From assembly GCA_036262835.1 (NCBI GenBank), contig DATAID010000100.1, positions 45,007 to 109,006 on the forward strand: a stretch of DNA of 64,000 nucleotides. Reading direction: 5' to 3'. The translations under genes were made by a program, and so were the position numbers. Positions 44,738-52,411 of the stretch are shown piece by piece (position 1 is the first letter of the stretch; each line of letters opens with the position of its first letter). A model generated the notes under the pieces. That model searched no databases and had not been told where the DNA came from. It saw only the letters and a list, made by a program, of their open reading frames with translations. This stretch comes from RBG-16-66-20 sp036262835. Lineage in GTDB: Bacteria > Pseudomonadota > Gammaproteobacteria > Burkholderiales > SG8-39.

Positions 44738-45726
44738 GCGGCGTCCTGCCGGGTGAGGCGCGGCCATTCCCAGCACGCCGAGACGTGGCCCGAATTCACG
44801 GTTTCCAGCGGCGGGGCTTCCTGCTCGCAGCGCGCGACTCGAAAGGCGCAGCGCGGCGTGAAGGCGCAGCCTTTCGGCAGGCGCGTGAGGTCCGGGGGCT
44901 GCCCCTGGATCGGATCGAGGCGCGCGCGGCGCGGCTCGTCCAGCCGGGGCACCGAGCGCAAAAGGCCGAGCGTATAGGGGTGGCGCGGGTTGGCGTAGAG
45001 CTCGGCCGCGGTGGCGCGCTCGATGATGCGGCCCGCGTACATGACGTTCACGCGGTCGGCGTAGCGCGCGACCACGCCGAGGTTGTGCGTGATGATGAGC
45101 ATCGCGACGCCGAGCTTGCGCGAGAGCGAGCGCATGAGCTCGAGGATCTGCGCCTGGATGGTGACGTCGAGCGCGGTGGTCGGCTCGTCCGCCAGGATCA
45201 GCGACGGATTGCAGGCGAGCGCCATGGCGATCATCATGCGCTGGCGCATGCCGCCGGAGAACTGGTGCGGGTACTGGGCAAGGCGCCGCTCCGGATCCGG
45301 GATGCCCACCATGCCGAGGAGCTCGATCGCGCGCGCCCTGGCCGCCGCCTTGTCCATCTTCATGTGGATTTCCAGCCCTTCGGTGAGCTGGCGGCCGATC
45401 GTGAGCACCGGGTTGAGCGAGGTCATCGGCTCCTGGAAGACCATCGCGATCTCTTTTCCGCGCACGTGCTGCATCTCGGATTCCGAGAGCTGCAGCAGGT
45501 CGCGGCCCTTGAAGAGGATGCGCCCGCCGTCGATCCGCCCGGCCGGCGCCGAGACCAGGCGCATGATCGAGAGCGCCGAGACCGACTTGCCGCAACCCGA
45601 TTCGCCGACGAGGGCCACCGTCTCGCCCTCGGCGATGTCCCAGGAGACGCCGTCGACCGCCTGCACGCGCCCCGCGGAGGTCGTGAAGGTCGTTCTCAGG
45701 TCATGGACTTCGAGCAGTGTCGCCAC
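44734..45726 (-). CDS. Peptide-type ABC transporter ATPase, DppD/OppD family
   Basis: 330 residues. Walker A is GESGCGKSVSAL, the signature is FSGGMRQRMMIAMAL, and Walker B is LILADEPTTALD, with the cysteine-rich C-terminal extension (CAFTPRCAFRVARC). First gene of the transporter operon, starting with GTG without a visible ribosome site and 70 bases from the divergent lysC start. Two different ATPases per transporter is the rule for Dpp/Opp systems. Confidence 0.94.
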   Translation of the reverse strand: MATLLEVHDLRTTFTTSAGRVQAVDGVSWDIAEGETVALVGESGCGKSVSALSIMRLVSAPAGRIDGGRILFKGRDLLQLSESEMQHVRGKEIAMVFQEPMTSLNPVLTIGRQLTEGLEIHMKMDKAAARARAIELLGMVGIPDPERRLAQYPHQFSGGMRQRMMIAMALACNPSLILADEPTTALDVTIQAQILELMRSLSRKLGVAMLIITHNLGVVARYADRVNVMYAGRIIERATAAELYANPRHPYTLGLLRSVPRLDEPRRARLDPIQGQPPDLTRLPKGCAFTPRCAFRVARCEQEAPPLETVNSGHVSACWEWPRLTRQDAA

Positions 45727-45796
45727 GGCGCGGTGAGTCTAGCACCATCCGGTAAAATTCCGCGCTCTCCGGTTCCTACTTTCCCGCTCCGTTCCC

Positions 45797-47053
45797 TTGG
45801 CGCTCATCGTCCAAAAATTCGGCGGCACGTCGGTCGGCTCGATCGAGCGCATCCGCAACGTCGCCTCGCGCGTCGCCAAGTGGCGCGCGGCGGGGCATCG
45901 GCTCGTGGTCGTGCCCTCGGCGATGGCGGGCGAGACCAACCGCCTGCTCGGCCTTGCGGCGCTTTTGCACGAGCACCCCGACCCGCGCGAGCTCGACGTG
46001 GTCGCCTCGACCGGCGAGCAGGTCACGGTGGGCCTGCTCGCGATGGCGCTTCTTGCGCTCGGCGTGAAGGCGAAGAGCTACACGGGCTGGCAGGTGCGCG
46101 TGCTCACCGATTCCGCGTTCACGCGCGCGCGCATCACGAAAATCGACGAGGTGCGCCTGCGGCAGGACCTGGAGAACGGCTGCGTCGCGGTGGTCGCCGG
46201 CTTCCAGGGCGTGGACGCCGAGGGCAGCATCACCACGCTCGGCCGCGGCGGCTCGGACACTTCCGCGGTCGCGCTCGCCGCGGCGCTCGGCGCCGACGAG
46301 TGCCAGATCTACACCGACGTGGACGGCGTCTACACCACCGACCCGCGCATCGTGCCGGAAGCGCGGCGCCTGCACACCGTGACGTTCGAGGAGATGCTCG
46401 AGATGGCGGGCGCGGGCTCGAAGGTGCTGCAGATCCGCTCGGTCGAGTTCGCCGGCAAGTACAAAGTGCCCACCCGGGTGCTCTCCAGCCTCACCGACCC
46501 GAAGATCCCGGTCGACGAAGAGGGCAGCTCGGGGACCCTGATCACCTTCGAGGAAGATCCGCACATGGCCATGGAACAAGCCGTCGTCTCAGGAGTCGCC
46601 GCCCAGAAGGACGAGGCGAAGATCACGGTGCACGCCGTGCCCGACCGCCCCGGCATCGCCTACGCGATCCTCGGGCCCATCGCCGACGCCGGCATCAACG
46701 TCGACGTCATCGTGCAGAACGTGAGCCACGACGGCATGACCGACCTTTCCTTCACCATCGGGCGCGCCGACATGCCGCGCGCGATGAAGATGCTGAACGA
46801 TCAGGTGAAGCCGGCGATCAAGTGCAAGGAGGTGACGGGCGACGACCGCATGGCGAAGGTCTCCATCGTCGGCCTCGCCATGCGCTCGCACTCGGGCATC
46901 GCGGCCAAGATGTTCCGCACCCTCGCCGAGGAGGGCATCAACATCGAGATGATCTCGACTTCCGAGATCAAGATCTCGGTCGTGGTCGATGAAAAGCACG
47001 CGGACCTGGCTGTCCGCGTGCTTCACAAGGCCTTCGAGCTGGAACAGCAGTAA
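45797..47053 (+). CDS. lysC: Aspartate kinase
   Basis: Phosphorylates aspartate, the first step toward lysine, threonine, methionine and diaminopimelate. It has 418 residues: the kinase domain opens ALIVQKFGGTSVG, with TLGRGGSDTSA as the substrate loop, then two C-terminal ACT domains for feedback control. The start appears to be TTG, without a Shine-Dalgarno sequence; no better start exists before the conserved LIVQKFGG. A TAAAAT hexamer (45753-45758) about 40 bases upstream is the probable -10 box. Confidence 0.96.
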   Translation: MALIVQKFGGTSVGSIERIRNVASRVAKWRAAGHRLVVVPSAMAGETNRLLGLAALLHEHPDPRELDVVASTGEQVTVGLLAMALLALGVKAKSYTGWQVRVLTDSAFTRARITKIDEVRLRQDLENGCVAVVAGFQGVDAEGSITTLGRGGSDTSAVALAAALGADECQIYTDVDGVYTTDPRIVPEARRLHTVTFEEMLEMAGAGSKVLQIRSVEFAGKYKVPTRVLSSLTDPKIPVDEEGSSGTLITFEEDPHMAMEQAVVSGVAAQKDEAKITVHAVPDRPGIAYAILGPIADAGINVDVIVQNVSHDGMTDLSFTIGRADMPRAMKMLNDQVKPAIKCKEVTGDDRMAKVSIVGLAMRSHSGIAAKMFRTLAEEGINIEMISTSEIKISVVVDEKHADLAVRVLHKAFELEQQ

Positions 47054-47061
47054 AACCTGCA

Positions 47062-47079
47062 CCCCCGCGTTCGCGGGGG
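47062..47079 (+). terminator. Perfect GC hairpin between lysC and the next gene
   Basis: CCCCCGCGTTCGCGGGGG is an 18-base perfect palindrome, nine bases after the lysC stop and 14 before the stop of the converging gene. It has no T-run, so a Rho-independent role is doubtful. It could instead block RNA decay or act in Rho termination for both converging genes. Confidence 0.4.
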
Positions 47080-47092
47080 CGAGGCTTTCGCG

Positions 47093-47419
47093 TCAATGTA
47101 GCTGGTGCTTCAGGTCGGAGAGCTGCTGGTGCGCCTGCAGCACCGCCGACTTGGTCTGCTGGCTGAGGTTCCGCGAGCCCTCGCAGGCTTTCTTCGCCCG
47201 GTCGCTCGTGTCTTCCATGTCGTCGACGCACTCGATGAGCGTGGTCTGCTCCTCGCCCTCGACCAGGTTCTGCTGCGCTTCCTTCGACTGCGTGCCGAGC
47301 TCCTGCACGCATTGCTTCAACTCCTGCGAGGCGGCCTGATCGTCTCGCACCGCCTGCGCGGCGCGGGTGATCACCTGATCGAGCTGCGAGAGCTTCTGCC
47401 GGATCTGAGCGGGTTCCAT
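47093..47419 (-). CDS. Small coiled-coil protein, function unknown
   Basis: 108 residues, almost entirely helical and rich in Gln, Glu and Lys (QLDQVITRAAQAVRDDQAA, LVEGEEQTTLIECVDDME), with heptad-like spacing typical of coiled coils. No signal peptide or membrane segment. GGAGG lies seven bases before the ATG, so it is a real gene by that test. I do not recognise the family. It is divergent from the secreted peptidoglycan-binding cluster; the 198-base gap between them holds the sigma-54 candidate. Confidence 0.7.
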   Translation of the reverse strand: MEPAQIRQKLSQLDQVITRAAQAVRDDQAASQELKQCVQELGTQSKEAQQNLVEGEEQTTLIECVDDMEDTSDRAKKACEGSRNLSQQTKSAVLQAHQQLSDLKHQLH

Positions 47420-47497
47420 AGAGTGACCTCCGTTGCGTTGGGGGATTTTTGACTGCGCTGCGAGAGGCATGTTCCCCAGCTGCCTGTTGGAATGGTC

Positions 47498-47514
47498 TTG
47501 GAACGGGTCTTGCG
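47498..47514 (+). promoter_or_regulatory. Strong candidate sigma-54 promoter for the secreted protein cluster
   Basis: TTGGAACG, four bases, TTGCG matches the -24/-12 consensus (YTGGCACG N4 TTGCW) except for one base in each box. The invariant GG (47500-47501) and GC (47512-47513) are exactly ten bases apart. The element is preceded by a near-copy TTGGAATGGTC, giving a short tandem repeat. The start site would be near 47525, about 90 bases before the first ATG. Confidence 0.55.
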
Positions 47515-47617
47515 TCGGAGGAGGTCTGCGCAGCAAACCTCGCCGTGGCAGGCGGCGCGCCGTTGGGGCCGGGCGACAGCACGGGCCTTCCACTACACGC
47601 CATGAAGGAGCGATTTG

Positions 47618-48175
47618 ATGAACAAAAGCCTCATCGCTGTTGCAATCGCCAGCCTGGGCCTGGCCGCGGCCGGCGCCCACGCCAACGAAGGCCACATGAA
47701 GAAGCAGAGCTCGGATCAGTCGAGCAGCTCGCCCAGCGCGCAAAGCTCGCAGGGCTCGCACTCGCAAGGCTCGCAGCAGCACGCGCAGTCCTCGCAGGAC
47801 AGCGAGACCGTGAAGCAGGTTCAGGCCGCGCTCACGCAGCAGGGCTACGACCCGGGGCCGGCCGACGGCCAGCTCGGGAGCAAGACCAAGCAGGCACTCA
47901 AGCAGGCGCAGAAGGACAAGAGCATCGAGCCCACCGGGCAGATCGACCAGCAGACGCTGGCCGCGCTCGGCGTGAACGAAGGCGGCTCGAGCAGCTCGAG
48001 CGGCAGCTCTGCCAACCAGGGCTCGAGCAGCTCCTCGGGCATGAGCTCGCAAGGCAGCACGCAATCGCAACGCAGCACCGGCACGCCGGGCAGCACGCCG
48101 AGCACCGAGAGCCCGTCCAGCGCGGGTTCAGGCAGCGGCGACAGCAGCTCGAGCGGTGGCTCTTACAGCAAGTGA
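47618..48175 (+). CDS. Secreted peptidoglycan-binding-domain protein with Ser/Gly-rich flanks
   Basis: 185 residues. A signal peptide (MNKSLIAVAIASLGLAAAGAHA, cleavage after AHA) is followed by a low-complexity Ser/Gln/His linker. A PG_binding_1 domain follows (about 62-118, VKQVQAALTQQGYDPGPADG and LKQAQKDKSIEPTG), then a long Ser/Gly/Thr tail. AAGGAG precedes the ATG. The domain binds cell wall in hydrolases, but no catalytic domain is attached. Likely a periplasmic or surface-exposed structural or stress protein. First gene of a four-gene run. Confidence 0.85.
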   Translation: MNKSLIAVAIASLGLAAAGAHANEGHMKKQSSDQSSSSPSAQSSQGSHSQGSQQHAQSSQDSETVKQVQAALTQQGYDPGPADGQLGSKTKQALKQAQKDKSIEPTGQIDQQTLAALGVNEGGSSSSSGSSANQGSSSSSGMSSQGSTQSQRSTGTPGSTPSTESPSSAGSGSGDSSSSGGSYSK

Positions 48176-48239
48176 GTAGTCCGACGGACCTGCGCCGCGC
48201 CAAAGCGGTGCAGGCCGTTTAGGCAGGAAAGGAAATGAT

Positions 48240-48599
48240 ATGAAAGCGGAAAGGGTTTTCATCGGCATTCTTCTCGGAGCGACGCTGGCGTGCACGGGCG
48301 CGCAGGCCGAGTCGCTGGCCCGACAGACCACGCAGCAGTCGGCGCAGGGCCCGGAAACCGTGAAGAGAGTCCAAGCCGCGCTTGCCAAGGAGGGCTACTA
48401 CCCGGGCGAGATCAATGGCCAGTTCAATAAGCAGACCGAGGACGCGCTCAAGCAGGCGCAGAAGGACAAGTTCCTCAAGCCGACCGGGCAGCTCGACCAG
48501 GAGACGCTCTTCGAGCTCGGCGTGACCGCATGGGTTCCGGAAGAAAGCGAGAGCCCGACGCAGGAAATGCCGGCCGATCAGGAGCGCTCGCGGAGCTGA
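48240..48599 (+). CDS. Secreted peptidoglycan-binding-domain protein, short
   Basis: 119 residues with a signal peptide ending TGAQA. One PG_binding_1 domain (VKRVQAALAKEGYYPGEING, LKQAQKDKFLKPTG) is clearly paralogous to that of the preceding gene, including the shared LKQAQKDK segment. The C-terminal tail is short and acidic rather than Ser-rich. AGGAAAGGAAATGAT upstream provides the ribosome site. Confidence 0.85.
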   Translation: MKAERVFIGILLGATLACTGAQAESLARQTTQQSAQGPETVKRVQAALAKEGYYPGEINGQFNKQTEDALKQAQKDKFLKPTGQLDQETLFELGVTAWVPEESESPTQEMPADQERSRS

Positions 48600-48623
48600 A
48601 CGTCCAGTGAAAAGGAGTCACCT

Positions 48624-48643
48624 ATGAAACGACGTCTCATTCC
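48624..48643 (+). repeat. Direct repeat, copy 1: duplicated leader of two secreted protein genes
   Basis: These 20 bases from the ATG are identical to 48884-48903. The AAGGAG ribosome site and CACC before the start also match apart from one substitution and one inserted base. Similarity continues, degraded, through the signal peptide. Confidence 0.85.
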
Positions 48644-48857
48644 AGCCCTGCTCGCGATGGCGCTCGCGCCCGCAGCGGTCCATGCGCAGGGCACCGGCGA
48701 GAACAACGCACAGACCAGCAGGATCGTAGTTGCCGGTACGAGCACGGTACCCAGCGCGATCGTCATCGTCGAGCGCGAAACGACCCCGCGGCCGGCGACG
48801 GCGCCGACCGTCGACACGCGCGGCCCGGTGGCACCGAAGATCGATCCGCCGGCCTGA
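48624..48857 (+). CDS. Small secreted protein sharing its leader with the next gene
   Basis: 77 residues: a signal peptide (MKRRLIPALLAMALAPAAVHA) then about 55 residues rich in Thr, Val and Pro, with no peptidoglycan-binding domain. The ribosome site and first 20 coding bases are the same as those of the gene at 48884, so the two arose by duplication. This copy has lost or never had the domain. Confidence 0.65.
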   Translation: MKRRLIPALLAMALAPAAVHAQGTGENNAQTSRIVVAGTSTVPSAIVIVERETTPRPATAPTVDTRGPVAPKIDPPA

Positions 48858-48883
48858 TTTTTGTTCCGAATGAAGGAGCCACC

Positions 48884-48903
48884 ATGAAACGACGTCTCAT
48901 TCC
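48884..48903 (+). repeat. Direct repeat, copy 2: duplicated leader
   Basis: Second copy of the 20-base identity described at 48624. It lies 260 bases downstream and begins the gene for the Thr/Pro-rich peptidoglycan-binding protein. Confidence 0.85.
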
Positions 48904-49690
48904 CGTTCTTCTGGCGCTCGCGCTCGTCCCCGCGGCCGCCTTGGCGCAAAGCACCGAGCTCACGCCGGACGTGATCCGGCAGATCCAGGTCGACCTTGCC
49001 GCGCGCGGCTTCAGCCCCGGGCCGGCGACGGGCCAGCTCAATGCGCAGACCCTCGACGCGGTGACGCAATTGCAGCGCTCGCGCGCGCTGAACGCGACCG
49101 GCCAGCTCGACGCCCGCACCCTCGCCGTGCTCGGCATCGTGCGCCCGGTCGAGACCTCCGGCGCGGCGCCGGCCAGCATGATCGGCCCGGGAACCACCGC
49201 GCCGAGCGGCACGCCGCAAGGCGCCACGCCGGTCAGCACTCCGCTGCCCGGTGGGACGGCGCAAGGCGTTCCGCTCGGTGGGTCGACGCCGCCGGGAGCG
49301 CCGTCGCCTTCGTTCGGCGCGACGCCCGCCGGCGCGCCTTCTCCCTCGTTTGGCGCGACGCCTCCCGGAATGCAGCCGTCGACGACTTTCGGCAGCACCG
49401 TTGCCGGCGCGCCCGCGCCGGGCCTGACGGGAACCACGACGACGACCACCACGGCGCCGATCACGGGAACGACACCGATCATCGTGTCGACGCCGACTAC
49501 CGCCTCGCCGATCATCACGCCGGCACCGTCGATCTCCTCTCCGACGATCACGGCGGCTCCGGGCGCGGTGACGACCACGACGACGACGACCGGAACCGCG
49601 CCGACGGCGCCGACCGGCACGACAGTAACGGCCGGCACCGCGGCCGGCACGACCTCGGGCGCGGCGGCGGCGAGGTCCTCGGGACGCTAG
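48884..49690 (+). CDS. Secreted peptidoglycan-binding-domain protein with long Thr/Pro/Gly tail
   Basis: 268 residues. A signal peptide ends AAALA. The PG_binding_1 domain covers about 25-85 (IRQIQVDLAARGFSPGPATG, AVTQLQRSRALNATG). About 170 residues of low complexity follow, including a tandem repeat of a 12-residue unit close to GAPSPSFGATPA and long Thr runs (TTTTTTAPITG). Such tails span wall or are extended and protease-resistant. It converges with the AcpA-like gene, nine bases between stops. Confidence 0.82.
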   Translation: MKRRLIPVLLALALVPAAALAQSTELTPDVIRQIQVDLAARGFSPGPATGQLNAQTLDAVTQLQRSRALNATGQLDARTLAVLGIVRPVETSGAAPASMIGPGTTAPSGTPQGATPVSTPLPGGTAQGVPLGGSTPPGAPSPSFGATPAGAPSPSFGATPPGMQPSTTFGSTVAGAPAPGLTGTTTTTTTAPITGTTPIIVSTPTTASPIITPAPSISSPTITAAPGAVTTTTTTTGTAPTAPTGTTVTAGTAAGTTSGAAAARSSGR

Positions 49691-49699
49691 GAGAGCGCT

Positions 49700-51184
49700 T
49701 TACTCGAAGTTGAAGGCGTTCGTGAGGTCGCCTGCGTTCGGGCGCACGCCGGGCAGCGGCTCCAGATCGAAGCGCCTGGTGATCAGCTTCAGGATCGACG
49801 TCGTGTCGTAGGGCGTCTTGTCGATGAAGCCGCGCTTGGCGAACGGTGAGATGACCATCGCCGGGATGCGGGTGCCCGGGCCCCAGCGATCGCCCCATCC
49901 TTCGCCCGTGGGCGGCGGCATGTGGTCCCAGAAGCCGCCGTTCTCGTCGTAGGTGACGATCACCGCCATCTTCGGCCACTGCGGGCTCTTCTTCAGGCGC
50001 TCGAGCACCATCGCGATGTGCTCGTCGCCGCTCACGATATCGGTGTAGCTCGGGTGCTCGGTGTAGCGGCCGGCGGGCTTGAAAAAGACGACCTGCGGCA
50101 GCTTGCCCGCGTCGATCGCGGCGAGCATTTCCTGTTCATCCTTCAGGTGCTCGGCGCGGTCGCGCGAGCCCGGCGCGAAGCGCGCGTAGTAATTGAGCGG
50201 CTGGTGATGCGGCTGGAAGATCGGGCTGCCCGCCTCGCGGTTGTAGATCACCTGCCGCTTCGCTTTGGGATCCTGCCTTCCGTCGGCGAGCGCGGCATCC
50301 CAGCCGCCCGCGTACCAGGCCCATGAGATGCCCTTGGCCGAGAGCGTGTCGCCGATCGTCCGGTCGGTGAAGGGCGGCGCGGGATGGCGCGCCGGGTCGG
50401 CGAGATCGCGGCTGCCCGCTGCCGCCGGCGGAATGCCGCTTGGCTGGTGAAAGGGCTGCGACGTATTGACGAGGAAGCCGTCGGGCGAGGAGCGTCCGTC
50501 GAAGACCTGCACCGGGCCGTTCAGCGCGCTCGCGGGCGAATTCGGCCGTTTTTTCAGCCGGCCATTCTCGATCTGCGCTTTTACCTCGCTCGGCGCGTTC
50601 GGATCGCGCGGCGTGCACGCGCACACGAGCCACTGATGGTTCAGGTAGGAACCGCCGAACGCGGCCATGAAGAAGTGATCAGCGAGCGTGTATTCCTGCG
50701 CCCACTTCCACATCTTCATCTGCGAGCCGTCGAAGTGGCCCATCACCCAGCCGCCGACGTTCGCCATTGCGGCGAACATGTTGTTCCTGCCGCCGTTGAT
50801 CTGCTCGATGTTCTGGTAGTACAGGTGCCAGGGACTGGGCAGGACCTCGCTCAGGCGGCCGTTGATCGGCGGCGCATCGATCCGGAAGGGGCCGTTCGGC
50901 AGCTTCTCGGTCGCAAACCGCGCCGAGGGCTTGCCGTGATCCCAGGTCGGCGGCAGGTGCGCCATCGGCTTGCCGTCGTGATCGAGCTGCGTCTTCTGCT
51001 CGGCGGTTGCGGAGGCGATGCCCTCGGCGCCGGGAAAAAGGCCGTACAGGTGGTCGAAGCTGCGGTTCTCCGCGTAGATCACGACCACGGTGTCGATCCG
51101 ATCGAGTCCGCCGCCGCCCGGCGACGTGGCGCATCCGCCGATAAGGATGACGGCAAGGCATAGCAGCAGGCGCATGGACTTCAT
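49700..51184 (-). CDS. AcpA/phospholipase C-family phosphoesterase, lipoprotein
   Basis: 494 residues. A lipoprotein signal with lipobox IGGC places the acylated cysteine at residue 18. The phosphoesterase family (Pfam PF04185) motif YAENRSFDHLYG follows, with metal-site segments FGGSYLNHQWLV and YDENGGFWDHM. Relatives include Francisella AcpA acid phosphatase and bacterial phospholipases C. Here it is probably membrane-anchored and faces the periplasm or surface. The substrate could be phospholipid head groups or phosphomonoesters; phosphate limitation often controls such genes, but no Pho box was identified. Confidence 0.9.
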   Translation of the reverse strand: MKSMRLLLCLAVILIGGCATSPGGGGLDRIDTVVVIYAENRSFDHLYGLFPGAEGIASATAEQKTQLDHDGKPMAHLPPTWDHGKPSARFATEKLPNGPFRIDAPPINGRLSEVLPSPWHLYYQNIEQINGGRNNMFAAMANVGGWVMGHFDGSQMKMWKWAQEYTLADHFFMAAFGGSYLNHQWLVCACTPRDPNAPSEVKAQIENGRLKKRPNSPASALNGPVQVFDGRSSPDGFLVNTSQPFHQPSGIPPAAAGSRDLADPARHPAPPFTDRTIGDTLSAKGISWAWYAGGWDAALADGRQDPKAKRQVIYNREAGSPIFQPHHQPLNYYARFAPGSRDRAEHLKDEQEMLAAIDAGKLPQVVFFKPAGRYTEHPSYTDIVSGDEHIAMVLERLKKSPQWPKMAVIVTYDENGGFWDHMPPPTGEGWGDRWGPGTRIPAMVISPFAKRGFIDKTPYDTTSILKLITRRFDLEPLPGVRPNAGDLTNAFNFE

Positions 51185-51223
51185 GGCATTCCCCCTGAAT
51201 GATCCGCCGTGAATATAGCAGGG

Positions 51224-51229
51224 TAAAAT
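51224..51229 (+). promoter_or_regulatory. Probable -10 box for tRNA-Ser(GCU)
   Basis: TAAAAT placed 29 bases before the tRNA. The preceding bases (ATATAGCAGGG) contain no good -35 hexamer at 16-18 bases. Confidence 0.35.
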
Positions 51230-51258
51230 CAGCCCACTTCGTCCGCCGCCGTGAAACC

Positions 51259-51352
51259 GGAGTGATGCCCGAGTGGCCGAAGGGGGCGCCCTGCTAAGGC
51301 GTTATACGGGCTTAAACCCGTATCGAGGGTTCGAATCCCTCTCACTCCGCCA
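51259..51352 (+). tRNA. tRNA-Ser (anticodon GCU)
   Basis: Class II tRNA of 94 bases with encoded CCA. GGAGTGA pairs with TCACTCC. Anticodon loop CTGCTAA gives GCT between GCGCC and GGCGT (one G-T pair). The long variable arm is TACGGGCTTAAACCCGTA, and the T-loop GGTTCGAATCC is standard. It decodes AGC and AGU. Confidence 0.97.
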
Positions 51353-51394
51353 ACCTTGGAACTTCTGGCCTTTTGAAAGCGGAAATCCGCGCGC

Positions 51395-52291
51395 TCAGGC
51401 GCGGCTTAGCGAACGGTCCGCCGCGGCGGCCTTTTCCGGGACCTTTTTCTTCACTCGAGAGCCGTGGCGATGGGCGTACGCCCAGGTGTATTCCGCGCCG
51501 AGCAGGAAGATCTGCGCGGAGTAGTAGACCCAGGCGACCAGCACCACCACCGAGCCCGCGGCGCCGTAGCTTGATGCGAGGCGGCTGTTGCCGAGGTACA
51601 CGCCGATCAGCAGCTTGCCGACGGTAAAAAGCAGCGCGGTCACCACGGCGCCGGTCCACACGTCGTGCCAGGAAATCGTCGCGCGCGGCATGATCTTGTA
51701 GATCATCGCGAAGAGCAGCGTGAAGATGCCGAACGAGACCGCGAAGTTGAGGAGCTCCAGGACGAAAGTCCAGCCCTCGAGCCAGCCGCCCCACCACCTG
51801 CCCAGAGCCGCGAGCGCCGCGCTCGCCACGAGCGACACGGCCAGCATGAAGCCAAGGCCCAGAACGAGGCCGAAGGAAAGGATGCGGGTGCGCAAAAAGC
51901 CCCAGAGGCCGGTCGCCTTGTCCTTCGCCGGCACGCGCCAGATACGATCGAGCGCATTTTGCAGCTCCGCGAACACGGCGGTCGCCCCGATCAGCAAAGT
52001 GCCGATGCCGAGCAGGGTTCCGAACACGCCTTCGGCAGGCTTGCGCACCGAGTGGAGCATTCCCTCCACCGCCGTCGCGCCTTCGTTGCCGATCAGCGCG
52101 CGCAGCTGCGTGATGATCTCCGCCTGCGCCGCGTCCTGCCCGAACAGCAGGCCCGCGACTGCGATCACGATGATGAGCAACGGAGCAAGCGAGAAAAGCG
52201 TGTAGTAGGACAGGGCGGCGCCCATGCTGGGGGCATAGTCGTCCATCCAGCCCTTGACGGCCGCCTTGAGCAAGTCCCAATGTCTGCGCAT
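51395..52291 (-). CDS. YihY/BrkB family membrane protein
   Basis: 298 residues with six hydrophobic helices. The family signatures GAALSYYTLFSLAPLLIIVIA and SYGAAGSVVVLVAWVYYSAQIFLLGAEYTW are both complete. Once called ribonuclease BN in error, the family is now regarded as an uncharacterised integral membrane or transport-like protein. It ends 42 bases from tRNA-Ser(GCU), convergent. A basic C-terminal tail follows the last helix. Confidence 0.92.
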   Translation of the reverse strand: MRRHWDLLKAAVKGWMDDYAPSMGAALSYYTLFSLAPLLIIVIAVAGLLFGQDAAQAEIITQLRALIGNEGATAVEGMLHSVRKPAEGVFGTLLGIGTLLIGATAVFAELQNALDRIWRVPAKDKATGLWGFLRTRILSFGLVLGLGFMLAVSLVASAALAALGRWWGGWLEGWTFVLELLNFAVSFGIFTLLFAMIYKIMPRATISWHDVWTGAVVTALLFTVGKLLIGVYLGNSRLASSYGAAGSVVVLVAWVYYSAQIFLLGAEYTWAYAHRHGSRVKKKVPEKAAAADRSLSRA

Positions 52292-52411
52292 GGCGTCTAC
52301 CGGGATGGGACCGGAATGAATGTCCGCGGTTCACTGCTCACTCGGGCCGGGTCGCCCGGTACCCCGTCATATTTCGCCCGCAAAATGGCCGTTTGAATCC
52401 CTAGCGGCCCA

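Noticed and set aside
49300..49400. CRISPR-like repeats in the Thr/Pro-rich gene
   Set aside because: The two similar units are in frame and encode a repeated peptide; no spacer-repeat periodicity or cas genes.
51259..51352. tRNA-Ser(GCU) as the edge of a mobile island with lysC
   Set aside because: No integrase, transposase or direct repeat found; the block may be accessory but mobility is not supported.
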